Shown: positions 7,903-15,764 of the stretch, piece by piece
Layout: each line of letters begins with the position of its first letter
Numbering within the stretch: the stretch's first letter is position 1
Assembly (NCBI RefSeq): GCF_011947195.1
Contig: NZ_JAATVY010000003.1
Coordinates: 124,001-188,000 of the forward strand
DNA: 64,000 nt
Reading direction: 5' to 3'
DNA from: Planosporangium thailandense
GTDB lineage: Bacteria > Actinomycetota > Actinomycetes > Mycobacteriales > Micromonosporaceae
Translations under genes and position numbers: made by a program
Notes under the pieces: model-generated
What the model saw: the letters and a program-made list of their open reading frames with translations, nothing else
Database searches by the model: none
What the model was told of the DNA's origin: nothing

Positions 7903-8982
7903 CTATCGACCCAGCTTGTTGCGTCGGGCCAGCAGTTTTGCGGCGACGGTCAGGGCGAGAACGAGGACGACGAGGGTCAGCGCCGCCGCCCAGGCCCGGC
8001 CGGGCGCGTACTTGGAGGCCGCGCCGGCCTGGTCGTAGACGAACAGCGACAGGGACTCCTGGCCGCCCGAGAACGGGTTGAAGTTGATGGCCGGGTTGCC
8101 GAACGCCACCAGGATCACCGGCGCCGTCTCGCCGCAGGCGCGGGCCACCGCGAGCATGACCCCGGTCACGATGCCGGGCGCCGCGGTGGGAAGCACGATC
8201 CGCAGGATCGTCCTCCATTTCGGTATCCCCAGCGCGTACGCGCCTTCGCGGAGCGCGCCGGGCACGAGACGCAGCATCTCCTCCGTCGATCGCACGACCG
8301 TCGGCAGCATGAGCACCGACAGCGCGAGCGCCGCCGCGAAGCCGGAGTACTGGGGCCGGCCGTTGTTGAAGTACGGCGAGACGATCAGCACCCAGAACGC
8401 CAGGATGAACAGGCCCGCCACGATCGACGGGATGCCGGTCATGACGTCGACGAAGAAGCGGATGAGCATGGACAGCCGGCCCCGCCCGTACTCGACGATG
8501 TAGATCGCGCCGAGGACACCCAGCGGGACCGTGATGAGGGTGGCGATGCCGGCCTGCTCCAGGGTGCCGATGATCGCGTGGTACGCGCCGCCCTCGTTGT
8601 CGAACGCGCTGACGTTGTTCATCGACACCTGGAGGAAGTACAGGCTCATCCGGTCGGAGCCCTTGACCAGCAGGGTGTACGCCACCGACAGCAGAGGTGC
8701 GAGGGCCAGCACGAACGCCGCGTACACCAGGGAGGTGGCAAGCCGGTTGCGGGCCGCCCGGCCGTTCTCGACTGCGGCGGACAGCACGGTCAGTCCAATG
8801 AGGAAGATCAACGCGGCGGCGATACCGGTGAGCACCGGTCCGCCCGCACCGGGCAGGTAGACCGCCAGCAGCGCGATCACGACGGCGGCGCCGGCGACAC
8901 CGGCCGGCGTCCACTTCGGCAGCCGCCTGGTCTTCAGGCTCGACCGGGCGCCGACGGCGTGCGAAACAACTTCCGCACTCAT
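7903..8982 (-). CDS. pstA: phosphate ABC transporter permease PstA
   Basis: 359 aa permease with two extra N-terminal hydrophobic segments before the six-helix core. The EAA-loop region is [22 protein letters not shown], followed by [21 protein letters not shown], the PstA hallmark. The start is set at ATG 8982, whose TGA-sharing overlap (ATGA) couples it to the mini-ORF 8979-9062; GAGGTGC lies upstream within that mini-ORF. Starting at 9069 would read through the repeat. Confidence 0.94.
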   Translation of the reverse strand: MSAEVVSHAVGARSSLKTRRLPKWTPAGVAGAAVVIALLAVYLPGAGGPVLTGIAAALIFLIGLTVLSAAVENGRAARNRLATSLVYAAFVLALAPLLSVAYTLLVKGSDRMSLYFLQVSMNNVSAFDNEGGAYHAIIGTLEQAGIATLITVPLGVLGAIYIVEYGRGRLSMLIRFFVDVMTGIPSIVAGLFILAFWVLIVSPYFNNGRPQYSGFAAALALSVLMLPTVVRSTEEMLRLVPGALREGAYALGIPKWRTILRIVLPTAAPGIVTGVMLAVARACGETAPVILVAFGNPAINFNPFSGGQESLSLFVYDQAGAASKYAPGRAWAAALTLVVLVLALTVAAKLLARRNKLGR

Positions 8983-9062
8983 GACAGCACCTCGCTGCGC
9001 TCGGTGCTGCCATGAGGCTCCAACGCGCTGAGCCAATCGATTCGCTCGCTTCGCTCGCTCAC
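8979..9062 (-). CDS. SERSER-type mini-ORF bridging pstC and pstA
   Basis: A 27-residue ORF. GTG 9062 overlaps the pstC stop (GTGA) and its own TGA overlaps the pstA ATG (ATGA). The peptide begins [10 protein letters not shown] and ends TERSEVLS. The same start (SERSER) and end (ERSE plus two hydrophobics) occur in the mini-ORFs at 50803-51002. Near its 3' end the DNA forms CAGCACC / GGTGCTG arms around an 11-nt loop (8985-9009). It may serve only to carry ribosomes across the repeat. A function for the peptide is not established. Confidence 0.5.
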   Translation of the reverse strand: MSERSERIDWLSALEPHGSTERSEVLS

Positions 9063-10057
9063 GCGGCACCTCCGGTGAACTCGCGGCGGCGGTAGACGAT
9101 GGCGCGTGCCGTCATGTTGACCACCAGGGTGATGGCGAAGAGCACCAGGCCGGACGCGATCAGTGCGCTGCGTCCGGTCGGGTTGGCTTCGCCGAACTTG
9201 AGGGCGATGTTGGCGGCGATCGTGTTGCCGCCCGGACCGAGCAGGTCGAAGGAGACGTTGTAGACCGCGCCGAGCGTCAGCGCCAGCGCGATCGTCTCAC
9301 CGAGGGCGCGGCCGAGGCCGAGCATGACCGCGGCGATGATGCCGGGCCGCCCGTACGGCAGGACCGCGGTGCGGATCATCTCCCACTTCGTGGCGCCAAG
9401 CGCCAGCGCCGCCTCTTCGTTCTGCGTGGGGGTCTGCAGGAAGACCTCGCGCGACAGCGACGTCACGATCGGCAGGACCATGATCGCGAGCACGATCGAC
9501 CCAAGCAGAATCGACCGGCCGTACGGGCCGTTGCTGCCGAACAGCGGGATCCAGCCGAAGTTGTCGTGCAGCCACTTCGCGAAGTCGGAGACCGGCCGGT
9601 AGAAGTAGTCCCGGCCCCACAGGCCGAAGACGACGCTCGGCACGGCGGCGAGCAGGTCGACGAAGAAGCCGAGGACGCTGGCCACCCGGCGGTGCGCGTA
9701 GTGGGTCAGACAGAGCGCGATGCCGAGCGCGACCGGCACCGCCATCAGCAGGGCCAGCGCGGACGTCAGCACCGTGCCGAACGCGATCGCCGCGATGCCG
9801 AACTTCGCCGGGCTGGAGTCGGCGAACCACTGCTGGTAGGTGAAGAAGCTCTCGTGGTCAGCGCGCAGCGACGGGATCGCCTTCACGATCAGGAAGATCG
9901 CGATGGCGACGATGATGACGAGAACCATGGAGCCGGCAGCGGTGGCGGCTCCGCGGAAGACCGTCTCAGCGCCGAAACGCCGGCCCCTTGGCAACGCACC
10001 ACCCCCGCCGGCGCCCTGGGCGTCGACGGGGGTGGTGGTGAGCGATGTGTGGCTCAC
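9059..10057 (-). CDS. pstC: phosphate ABC transporter permease PstC
   Basis: 332 aa with six core transmembrane helices. ESFFTYQQWFADSSPAKFGI, GYFVD-type GFFVDLLAAVPSVVFGLWG and EEAALALGATKWEMIRTAVLPYGRPGI..GLGRALGETIA are the PstC motifs. GTG 10057 lies 19 nt after the pstS stop. The last codons are followed by a repeat that also forms the GTG of the pstC-pstA mini-ORF. Confidence 0.95.
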   Translation of the reverse strand: MSHTSLTTTPVDAQGAGGGGALPRGRRFGAETVFRGAATAAGSMVLVIIVAIAIFLIVKAIPSLRADHESFFTYQQWFADSSPAKFGIAAIAFGTVLTSALALLMAVPVALGIALCLTHYAHRRVASVLGFFVDLLAAVPSVVFGLWGRDYFYRPVSDFAKWLHDNFGWIPLFGSNGPYGRSILLGSIVLAIMVLPIVTSLSREVFLQTPTQNEEAALALGATKWEMIRTAVLPYGRPGIIAAVMLGLGRALGETIALALTLGAVYNVSFDLLGPGGNTIAANIALKFGEANPTGRSALIASGLVLFAITLVVNMTARAIVYRRREFTGGAA

Positions 10058-10076
10058 GGTTTGTGTCCCTGTCTTG

Positions 10077-11186
10077 TCAGGCCATGTCGTTGATGGCCGC
10101 CGCGACCTTGGTCTGCAGCGTGTCGGGCAGCGGCGCGTAGCCGATGTCGCCGAGCTTGGCCTGCCCGTCCTTGCTCGCGACGAAGCCGAGGAAGGACTTC
10201 AGTAGCGACAGCTTGTCGGCCGGGTTGCCCTTGCTGCACGCGATCTCGTAGGTCACCAGGACGATCGGGTAGGCGCCCGACTCCTTGGTGGCGTAGTCGA
10301 TCTTGAGGCTCAGGTCGCCGTTGGTGCCCACCACCTGAGCGCCGGCGACCGCCTTACCCGCCGACGTCGGGTCGAGCGCCACGTACTCACCGGCGCCGTT
10401 CTGGACCTTCGCGGCGGTGAGGCCGCCGGCCTGCACGAACGAGTACTCGACGTAGGCGATCGAGCCAGGGGTCTGCTTCACCAGGGCGGAGACGCCGTCG
10501 GAGCCCTTGGCGGCCTGTCCACCCGGGGCCTTCCAGACCTTGTCGTTGCCGAAGGTCCAGTCGGAGGCGGCGGAGGCGGCCAGGTACTTGGTGAAGTTGT
10601 CGGTCGTACCCGAGGAGTCCGACCGGTGGATCGGCGCGATCGGGGCGGACGGCAGGGTGGCGCTCGGGTTGTCCGCCTTGATCGCCGGGTCGTCCCAGGT
10701 CTTGACGGCGCCCGAGAAGATCTTCGCCAGGGTGGCGGGCTTGAGCTGGAGGTCCTTGACGCCGTCGACGTTGTACGCCACGGCGATCGGGCCCACGACC
10801 ATCGGCAGGTCGATCGCCTGGCCGCCGGTGCAGCGGGCGTCCGCCTTGGTCTTCTCGTCGCCCGCCTTGAGCGCCGAGTCGGAGCCGGCGAAGTCGGCCG
10901 TGTTGGCGGTGAAGGCCTGGATGCCCGCGCCGGAGCCGGTGCCCTGGTAGTTGATCTGCGCACCGTTGCAGGACTGGCCGTACTGCTTGACCCACTCGGC
11001 CATGGCGTTCTGCTGGGCGGTCGAGCCCTGCGCGGTCAGCGAGCCGGTCTTGCAATCGATGGTCGGCTTCGCGGCACTGCTCGTGTCACCTGACGGAGTC
11101 TTGCTCGTGTTGTCCGAGCCGCACGCGGCGAGCGCGAGCGTCGAGGCCGCGATCGCGACCAGTATGCCGTGACGCTTCAGCTTCAC
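10077..11186 (-). CDS. pstS: phosphate-binding lipoprotein PstS
   Basis: 369 aa. A lipoprotein signal (MKLKRHGILVAIAASTLALAAC) places the lipidated cysteine at C22 in LAAC. The phosphate-binding loops are QGSTAQQN, QGTGSGAGI and HRSDSSGTTDNFTKY. It captures phosphate outside the membrane for PstCAB. GTG 11186 is chosen over 11396: AAGGGA is suitably spaced and the signal peptide starts here. Upstream lie TAACGT (11275-11280) and a PHO box (11308-11329), indicating induction by the SenX3-RegX3/PhoRP system on phosphate limitation. Confidence 0.95.
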   Translation of the reverse strand: MKLKRHGILVAIAASTLALAACGSDNTSKTPSGDTSSAAKPTIDCKTGSLTAQGSTAQQNAMAEWVKQYGQSCNGAQINYQGTGSGAGIQAFTANTADFAGSDSALKAGDEKTKADARCTGGQAIDLPMVVGPIAVAYNVDGVKDLQLKPATLAKIFSGAVKTWDDPAIKADNPSATLPSAPIAPIHRSDSSGTTDNFTKYLAASAASDWTFGNDKVWKAPGGQAAKGSDGVSALVKQTPGSIAYVEYSFVQAGGLTAAKVQNGAGEYVALDPTSAGKAVAGAQVVGTNGDLSLKIDYATKESGAYPIVLVTYEIACSKGNPADKLSLLKSFLGFVASKDGQAKLGDIGYAPLPDTLQTKVAAAINDMA

Positions 11187-11274
11187 TGCTGTCCCTTCGG
11201 GGGTACGTTCGTCTCGTTCCTGGTCTGGTCGGAACGAGTTTGCGAAGTTGACGTTCCTCATCAACCGATGCCGA

Positions 11275-11329
11275 ACGTTAGGAGAGCGAGGTTGCCGGCC
11301 GTCCGGTCTCACATGAACGAAGGGTGAAC
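11275..11329 (-). promoter_or_regulatory. pstS promoter with PHO box
   Basis: Minus-strand direct repeats GTTCACCCTTC (11329-11319) and GTTCATGTGAG (11318-11308) match the 11-nt PHO-box units bound by PhoP/RegX3. A further single GTTCACC lies at 11384-11378. TAACGT (11280-11275) is the probable -10, about 27 nt downstream. Confidence 0.75.
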
Positions 11330-11453
11330 ACCAGGCCCGACTCGAATAACAGCTCGTCGGGTACGGGATGGCGCCCAGGTGAACAGCCCAGGTCACGCCC
11401 GCCTTGTCCGGTTATCGCGCACGGAGGGCGGGTAAGGGTGGTCACTTGACAAA

Positions 11454-11541
11454 CGTGACGATCGATGCAGCTGTGCGTCACGATCGATGCAGCCGTACGT
11501 GACGGTCGGTGGAGCGGAGCGTGACGAGCGGTGTGGCTCAG
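11454..11541. repeat. 22-bp tandem repeat, four units, at the mshD stop
   Basis: Units at 11454-11475, 11476-11497, 11498-11519 and 11520-11541 all begin CGTSACG. The first two also share GATCGATGCAGC; units 3 and 4 are diverged. The last unit contains the mshD stop codon. The array is upstream of the pstS PHO box. Confidence 0.7.
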
Positions 11542-12452
11542 CCCAGGCGGCGGAAGCACACGTGGGCCGTCCAGCGGGCGAAGCCCAGCTTCTCGTACAG
11601 CCGCACAGCCTTGGTGTTCGACTCGTCCACGTACAGCATCACGTGGTCGAGGCCCTGAGTGCCGAGGTGGTGCAGGCCCGCCAGGGTCAGCGTGGTGCCG
11701 AGCCCGGTGCCGTGCGCCGCCGGCGCCACGCCGAGCACGTACACCTCGCCGATCGGTTCACCCACGCCAGCGTGGATCTTGGTCCAGTGGAAGCCGAGCA
11801 GCTCGCCGTCGGGGTCCCGCTGGGCGAGCAGGAACCCGGCCGGGTCGAACCACGGCTCCTTCATGCGCAGGCGCAGATCCTCGATCGTCCACCTGCCCTG
11901 CTCGGGGTGGTCGGCGAACGCGGCGGCGTTCAGCGCGAGCCAGGCCGTGTCATCGGTGCCGGGGCGGAACGGCCGGATGCTCACCCCGTCGGGAAGGGTC
12001 GGCTCGGGCACCGGGGTGGACAGCGACCGGCGCATCTGGAACAGCACCCGGGAGCGCTCGAAGCCCAGCGACAGCGACAGCGCGGACGCCGAGGGGTGGT
12101 CACCGTGGGCCCACACCCACAGCGGGCCCTTGTCGGCGGCCGCCATCACCTCGGTCATCAGGGTCCGTCCCAGGCCGTGCCGCCGGCGCAGCGGGTGGAC
12201 GGCCAGTTCGGCCGTCGCGCCCTCCGCCGGGTCGGTGACGTCGACGTACGCATAGCCGACGAGGTCACCGTCGTGTCGTGCCAGCAGGTGTACGGCGTGG
12301 GTGTCACCGGCGGCGCGCAGATGCAGCACGACGTGCTCGGACAGCGGGTACGCGCCGTCGGCGTCGTCCGCGGCCCGCATCAGATCGAGAACTTCAGCCA
12401 CCTCACCGGCTGTCAGCCGGTCTTTTCGCTGTACACGTGCCACCGCTGCCAC
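11538..12452 (-). CDS. mshD: mycothiol synthase MshD
   Basis: 304 aa with two GNAT domains. The N-terminal one has LAVHPLRRRHGLGRTLMTEV, the C-terminal one VYVLGVAPAAHGTGLGTTLTLAGLHHL with LYVDESNTKAVRLYEKLGF. FHWTKIH and AFADHPEQGRWT are MshD hallmarks. It acetylates Cys-GlcN-Ins in the last step of mycothiol synthesis. GTG 12452 is chosen because TACCGT (12459-12464, minus) lies 6 nt upstream, giving a leaderless start between glnR and mshD. glnR-mshD-pstB adjacency is also seen in mycobacteria. Partner gene mshA is at 33 kb. Confidence 0.93.
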   Translation of the reverse strand: MAAVARVQRKDRLTAGEVAEVLDLMRAADDADGAYPLSEHVVLHLRAAGDTHAVHLLARHDGDLVGYAYVDVTDPAEGATAELAVHPLRRRHGLGRTLMTEVMAAADKGPLWVWAHGDHPSASALSLSLGFERSRVLFQMRRSLSTPVPEPTLPDGVSIRPFRPGTDDTAWLALNAAAFADHPEQGRWTIEDLRLRMKEPWFDPAGFLLAQRDPDGELLGFHWTKIHAGVGEPIGEVYVLGVAPAAHGTGLGTTLTLAGLHHLGTQGLDHVMLYVDESNTKAVRLYEKLGFARWTAHVCFRRLG

Positions 12453-12458
12453 GCCGCT

Positions 12459-12464
12459 ACGGTA
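12459..12464 (-). promoter_or_regulatory. -10 box of leaderless mshD
   Basis: Minus-strand TACCGT lies 6 nt before GTG 12452, in the 30-nt glnR-mshD gap. Confidence 0.5.
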
Positions 12465-12482
12465 GCGGCCAGCGATCACCGA

Positions 12483-13214
12483 TCAAGCGCGGGGACTGTG
12501 TGTGAACTCGGCAACACTCTCGGTCGCCGGCTCGGGGAGCGGGCGCGCCGACGGGACGACGAACTTGTACCCGACCTGGCGCACGGTGCCGATCATCGAC
12601 TCGTACTCCGAGCCCAGCTTGGCGCGCAGCCGCCGGACGTGGACGTCGACCGTACGGGTGCCGCCGAAGTAGTCGTAGCCCCACACCTCGCGCAGCAGCT
12701 GGTCGCGGGTGAACACCCGGCCCGGGTGCTGCGCCAGGAACTTCAGCAGCTCGAACTCCTTGTATGTCAGGTCGAGCGGCCGTCCCTTGAGCTTCGCGGC
12801 GTACGTGTCCGGGTCGATCGTCAGCTCACCGGCTTTGACCAGGGCGTCCGCCCGGCCGCTGGCGGCCTGGGTGGCCCTGCCGACGGCCACCCGCAGGCGG
12901 GCCTCGACCTCGGCCGGGCCGGCGGTCGCCAGCAACAGGTCGTCGAGGCCCCAGTCGGCGTGCACCGCCACCAGCCCGGCCTCGGTCAGCACCGCCATGA
13001 GCGGCATGCCCAGGCCGGTGGCCCGCAGCATCCGGCAGGTGGCGCGGGCCTCGGCGAGCTCGGTGCGCGCGTCGACGAGGACGACATCGGGGCTGGGGCC
13101 GCCGACCAGGGTGCGGACGTCGCGCGGCGCGGTCCGTACGGTGTGCGGCAGCAGGTCGAGCCCTGGTAGCACCAGTTGGCCGGCAGGGGCCGCGGTCAGT
13201 AACAGGATCTCCAC
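12483..13214 (-). CDS. glnR: GlnR-like orphan winged-helix response regulator
   Basis: 243 aa. The degenerate receiver domain ([12 protein letters not shown]..) is followed by an OmpR/PhoB winged helix ([53 protein letters not shown]). No kinase gene is adjacent, as expected for GlnR, the nitrogen regulator of actinomycetes. The assignment rests on this architecture and on position next to mshD, as in mycobacteria. GTG 13214 is set by GGAGGTGA 4-5 nt upstream. Confidence 0.82.
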   Translation of the reverse strand: MEILLLTAAPAGQLVLPGLDLLPHTVRTAPRDVRTLVGGPSPDVVLVDARTELAEARATCRMLRATGLGMPLMAVLTEAGLVAVHADWGLDDLLLATAGPAEVEARLRVAVGRATQAASGRADALVKAGELTIDPDTYAAKLKGRPLDLTYKEFELLKFLAQHPGRVFTRDQLLREVWGYDYFGGTRTVDVHVRRLRAKLGSEYESMIGTVRQVGYKFVVPSARPLPEPATESVAEFTHSPRA

Positions 13215-13406
13215 GCAGTCACCTCCGTCGCCGCGACGCACCAGCTTCCGGCGCCACGGGCTCTTGCGCCATCGTCCGGCGTCGCTGACGGGCGGGTCGT
13301 TTCAGAGAATACCGGAGAACCTGCAAAAACAGACATCTGATGAATGCAGTGGATCAATGCGTGGCACGGTTCGCCCCACGAGCGGGCCTCTGGCACGATT
13401 CGTGGC

Positions 13407-14495
13407 GTGCCTGCGACCTTCTCCCCTGACGACCCGCTCGACGACCCGTCACCTGGGCGGTCGGTGGGCGGTCCGGGTGGGTACCCCGATGATCAATCAG
13501 GGTACGAGGGCCGGCGGAGGCATCGGGAGACGCGCCGGGGACGCCGGCGGGCCGGTGCGGGCGACACGCGGCCGACGGAGCGGTGGCCCGACGCGGCCGC
13601 TGCCGTCCTCGCCGGTGACGACCCGACCGGGCAGATTCCGGTGATGGACGACGGTCCCGGCGAGGCGGCGGCCGTCCCGGTGTCGCGGACCTCGACGCTC
13701 GCGGTGGCCGGCTGTGCCGCCCTGCTCACGCTCGTCCTGGTGCTCGGCGCGCTGGCCCCGGCCGGGGCGTACGCGGCGGTGGTGTTCGCCGTGCAGGCCC
13801 TGTACGTGGCCGCCTGGGCGACCGCGGCGCGGCCGCCCGCGCCGCGGATCGTGGCCGGGGTGGGGCTGGCCGCGGCGGTCGCCGCCGACGTCGCCGCGAC
13901 GCTGGCCGATCCCGCCTCGCTCGCGCCGCTGGCGTACGTGGTGGCCGCCGGATTCGTGGCCGGCGTGGTGGGCCAGCTCGCGCGGCGGGCCGGCCGGGAC
14001 CGGGTGACCGAGTCGCTCGGCTCCACCCTCGTGGTCGTGGTCGGCGCGGTGTCGCTGGCGAGCCTCGTGGTGTTGGCGCGCCATCCGCGGGGTACCCAAG
14101 CCATCGTGGCCTGTCTACTTGCCGCCGGCGCGGCGGTCGCCGTGGCGCGGCTCACGGATGCCGTGGCGCCGCGGCCGCGCTTCGTGCCGGACGTTCCGCG
14201 CGGTAGGGTCGGCGTGCTGCTCGGCGTGCTGGTAGGAACCGGCGCGGCGGCCGCCGCGGGCTCGCTCGACACCGGTGTGACCATCGGTGCGGTGGCTGCC
14301 GCGGGGCTCGCCACCGCGCTGATCGCGGTGGTGGTCGACCTGTCGGTGAGCTACGTCGAGGCCGGCCGCCGGTTGGCCGGGATGGCCACGGCCCCGTCTC
14401 CAGCCCGGTTGGCACAGGGCCCGCTCGGGGCGTTCGCGCTGGCCGCCCCGGTCATGTACGCGGCCAGCGCACTGCTGCTGTTGGACTACCTGTAG
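13407..14495 (+). CDS. polytopic membrane protein, unknown
   Basis: 362 aa, not recognised. Residues 1-95 are hydrophilic, Pro/Asp/Arg-rich and probably cytoplasmic. They are followed by about seven Ala/Val/Leu-rich membrane helices, with short charged loops such as ARRAGRDRV and PRPRFVPDVPRGRVGV. GTG 13407 is chosen over ATG 13344 because CACGAT lies 7 nt upstream, resembling the leaderless starts elsewhere. It lies 50 nt before the DUF2993 gene in the same direction, so a shared envelope role is possible but not shown. Confidence 0.7.
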   Translation: MPATFSPDDPLDDPSPGRSVGGPGGYPDDQSGYEGRRRHRETRRGRRRAGAGDTRPTERWPDAAAAVLAGDDPTGQIPVMDDGPGEAAAVPVSRTSTLAVAGCAALLTLVLVLGALAPAGAYAAVVFAVQALYVAAWATAARPPAPRIVAGVGLAAAVAADVAATLADPASLAPLAYVVAAGFVAGVVGQLARRAGRDRVTESLGSTLVVVVGAVSLASLVVLARHPRGTQAIVACLLAAGAAVAVARLTDAVAPRPRFVPDVPRGRVGVLLGVLVGTGAAAAAGSLDTGVTIGAVAAAGLATALIAVVVDLSVSYVEAGRRLAGMATAPSPARLAQGPLGAFALAAPVMYAASALLLLDYL

Positions 14496-14545
14496 CCCGG
14501 TGACCCGGCAAGCCCGGTTCGAAGACACCCGTCAAGGAGGATGGT

Positions 14546-15340
14546 GTGGCGGTTCGCGGACGTCGATCGCTGATCGGACTGGTGACGGTCGTGGTGGTGC
14601 TGGCCGGTCTGTTTGTCGTGGCCGACCGGGTCGCGGCGAACATGGCCGAGCAGCGGATCGCGGACCAGGCCGCCACCGAGATGCGCAACCGGGGCATCAC
14701 CTCGGACGGGAAGCCCACGGCCGACATCGCGGGATTCCCGTTCCTGACCCAGGTGATGGGCGGCACGTACCAGAAGGTGACGATCACCGTCGACCACCCC
14801 CGTAACGACCAGGGGGCGTTGGACAAGATGACTCTCGTCGCCACGAACATCCACGCCCCGCTCGACGCGATCACCTCCGGTCACGGACAGGTGAAGGCGG
14901 ACGCCGTCCAGGGCACGGCCACCGTCGGCTGGAGCGCGATCCGCGATCTGATCGACCTGACGCCGCTGCGTCAGATTCCGGGTCTGGACGTCTCGCAGCT
15001 CAAGCTCGGCGTGAAGAACGATCACGTGAACCTCACCGCGCCGATCTCGATCGCCGGCTTCACGCTGCAGTTGCAGGCCACCGGCACGCTTGCCGTCAAC
15101 AAGGGCGAGGTGCGCCTGCAGTTGGACGACGTGCGCGCCGCGGATTCGGGCGGGGCGGCCACGCTGATCCCGCAGTCGGTCATCAGCTCGTTCATCGGCC
15201 AGTACCGCGACCAGCTCGCCGCCCGGATCGCCGTACCGAACCTGCCGTACAGCCTGGTCGTCAACAAGGTCGCTACCAGCGACACCGGGGTGCTGATCAC
15301 CGCCACCGCCGCCGACGTCGTGCTGTCGGGTCAGTCCTGA
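14546..15340 (+). CDS. DUF2993 envelope protein (LmeA-like)
   Basis: 264 aa. Residues 7-28 form a signal anchor (LIGLVTVVVVLAGLFVVAD), then comes an extracytoplasmic DUF2993 domain rich in beta strands (IAGFPFLTQVMGGTYQKVTI). In mycobacteria LmeA, from the same neighbourhood, is a periplasmic protein needed for mannan elongation of lipomannan and binds phospholipid. A lipid-binding envelope role is a reasonable inference here. GTG 14546 follows AAGGAGG (14534-14540) by 5 nt. Confidence 0.8.
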   Translation: MAVRGRRSLIGLVTVVVVLAGLFVVADRVAANMAEQRIADQAATEMRNRGITSDGKPTADIAGFPFLTQVMGGTYQKVTITVDHPRNDQGALDKMTLVATNIHAPLDAITSGHGQVKADAVQGTATVGWSAIRDLIDLTPLRQIPGLDVSQLKLGVKNDHVNLTAPISIAGFTLQLQATGTLAVNKGEVRLQLDDVRAADSGGAATLIPQSVISSFIGQYRDQLAARIAVPNLPYSLVVNKVATSDTGVLITATAADVVLSGQS

Positions 15341-15480
15341 CGTTCATGGTTCAACCAGCCCTGCCCGGGCATATTGCTCAGAATGAGTCGAATGAGGAGC
15401 TATCGGGGTAACGGGGCCGGTGGCCAGGTGAGCCCTGTCTCGCCAATCGGGCAACCCTGCCTCCGCGGATTTTGTGATGC

Positions 15481-15486
15481 TAGGCT
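15481..15486 (+). promoter_or_regulatory. -10 box of the cysteine leader peptide
   Basis: TAGGCT lies 8 nt before ATG 15495, so the leader peptide is probably read from a leaderless mRNA. Confidence 0.5.
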
Positions 15487-15494
15487 CCCTGGCC

Positions 15495-15569
15495 ATGGGC
15501 ACGTTGCTCACGAAGAGGCGCGCGGTTGATCTATGCCGCGTGGCCGCCTGTCTGTGTCGCCTCGCCTGA
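15495..15569 (+). CDS. cysteine-containing leader peptide (attenuator)
   Basis: 24 residues: MGTLLTKRRAVDLCRV followed by AACLCRLA. The Arg-Arg-Ala-Val-Asp-Leu-Cys-Arg core with C-x-C near the end is the pattern of actinomycete leader peptides upstream of sulfur genes. Ribosome stalling at Cys codons when cysteine is scarce is known to switch downstream expression in mycobacterial examples. It precedes the sulfurtransferase operon by 195 nt of G/C-rich leader. The ORF is too short for routine gene calling. Confidence 0.75.
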   Translation: MGTLLTKRRAVDLCRVAACLCRLA

Positions 15570-15764
15570 CGGCGGGTCGATCGCGCGTGCTCTCCTGCGC
15601 CCAGGCCGCTGACGGGGGCACCGCCTGACGCGGGCCAGACCCCGCATCGCGCCTTGCGAACCCGCCCCGTGATCCGTCCTTCTGGGTCGTCCGTGGCGTG
15701 CCGTGCGAAACGTCAGCGCGTACGGCGGCTCTCAACCCGAATTGTCATTCGAGGGAGCTCAAAC
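15570..15764 (+). promoter_or_regulatory. leader region between Cys peptide and sulfurtransferase
   Basis: 195 nt without a gene. It is G/C-rich and contains GCGGG..CCCGC-type arms around 15630-15650 that could form alternative hairpins. No clear intrinsic terminator with a U-run is visible, so whether control is by termination or by access to the ribosome site (GAGGGAG, about 15751-15757) is open. Confidence 0.4.

Noticed and set aside
7115-9013. 632-codon frame ending in PstB
   Set aside because: Only the last 258 codons encode PstB, starting at ATG 7891 after the pstA stop. The upstream part is pstA read out of frame, not a fusion.
11446-11451. TTGACA as a plus-strand -35
   Set aside because: No -10 at a suitable distance; the following sequence is the 22-bp repeat array.
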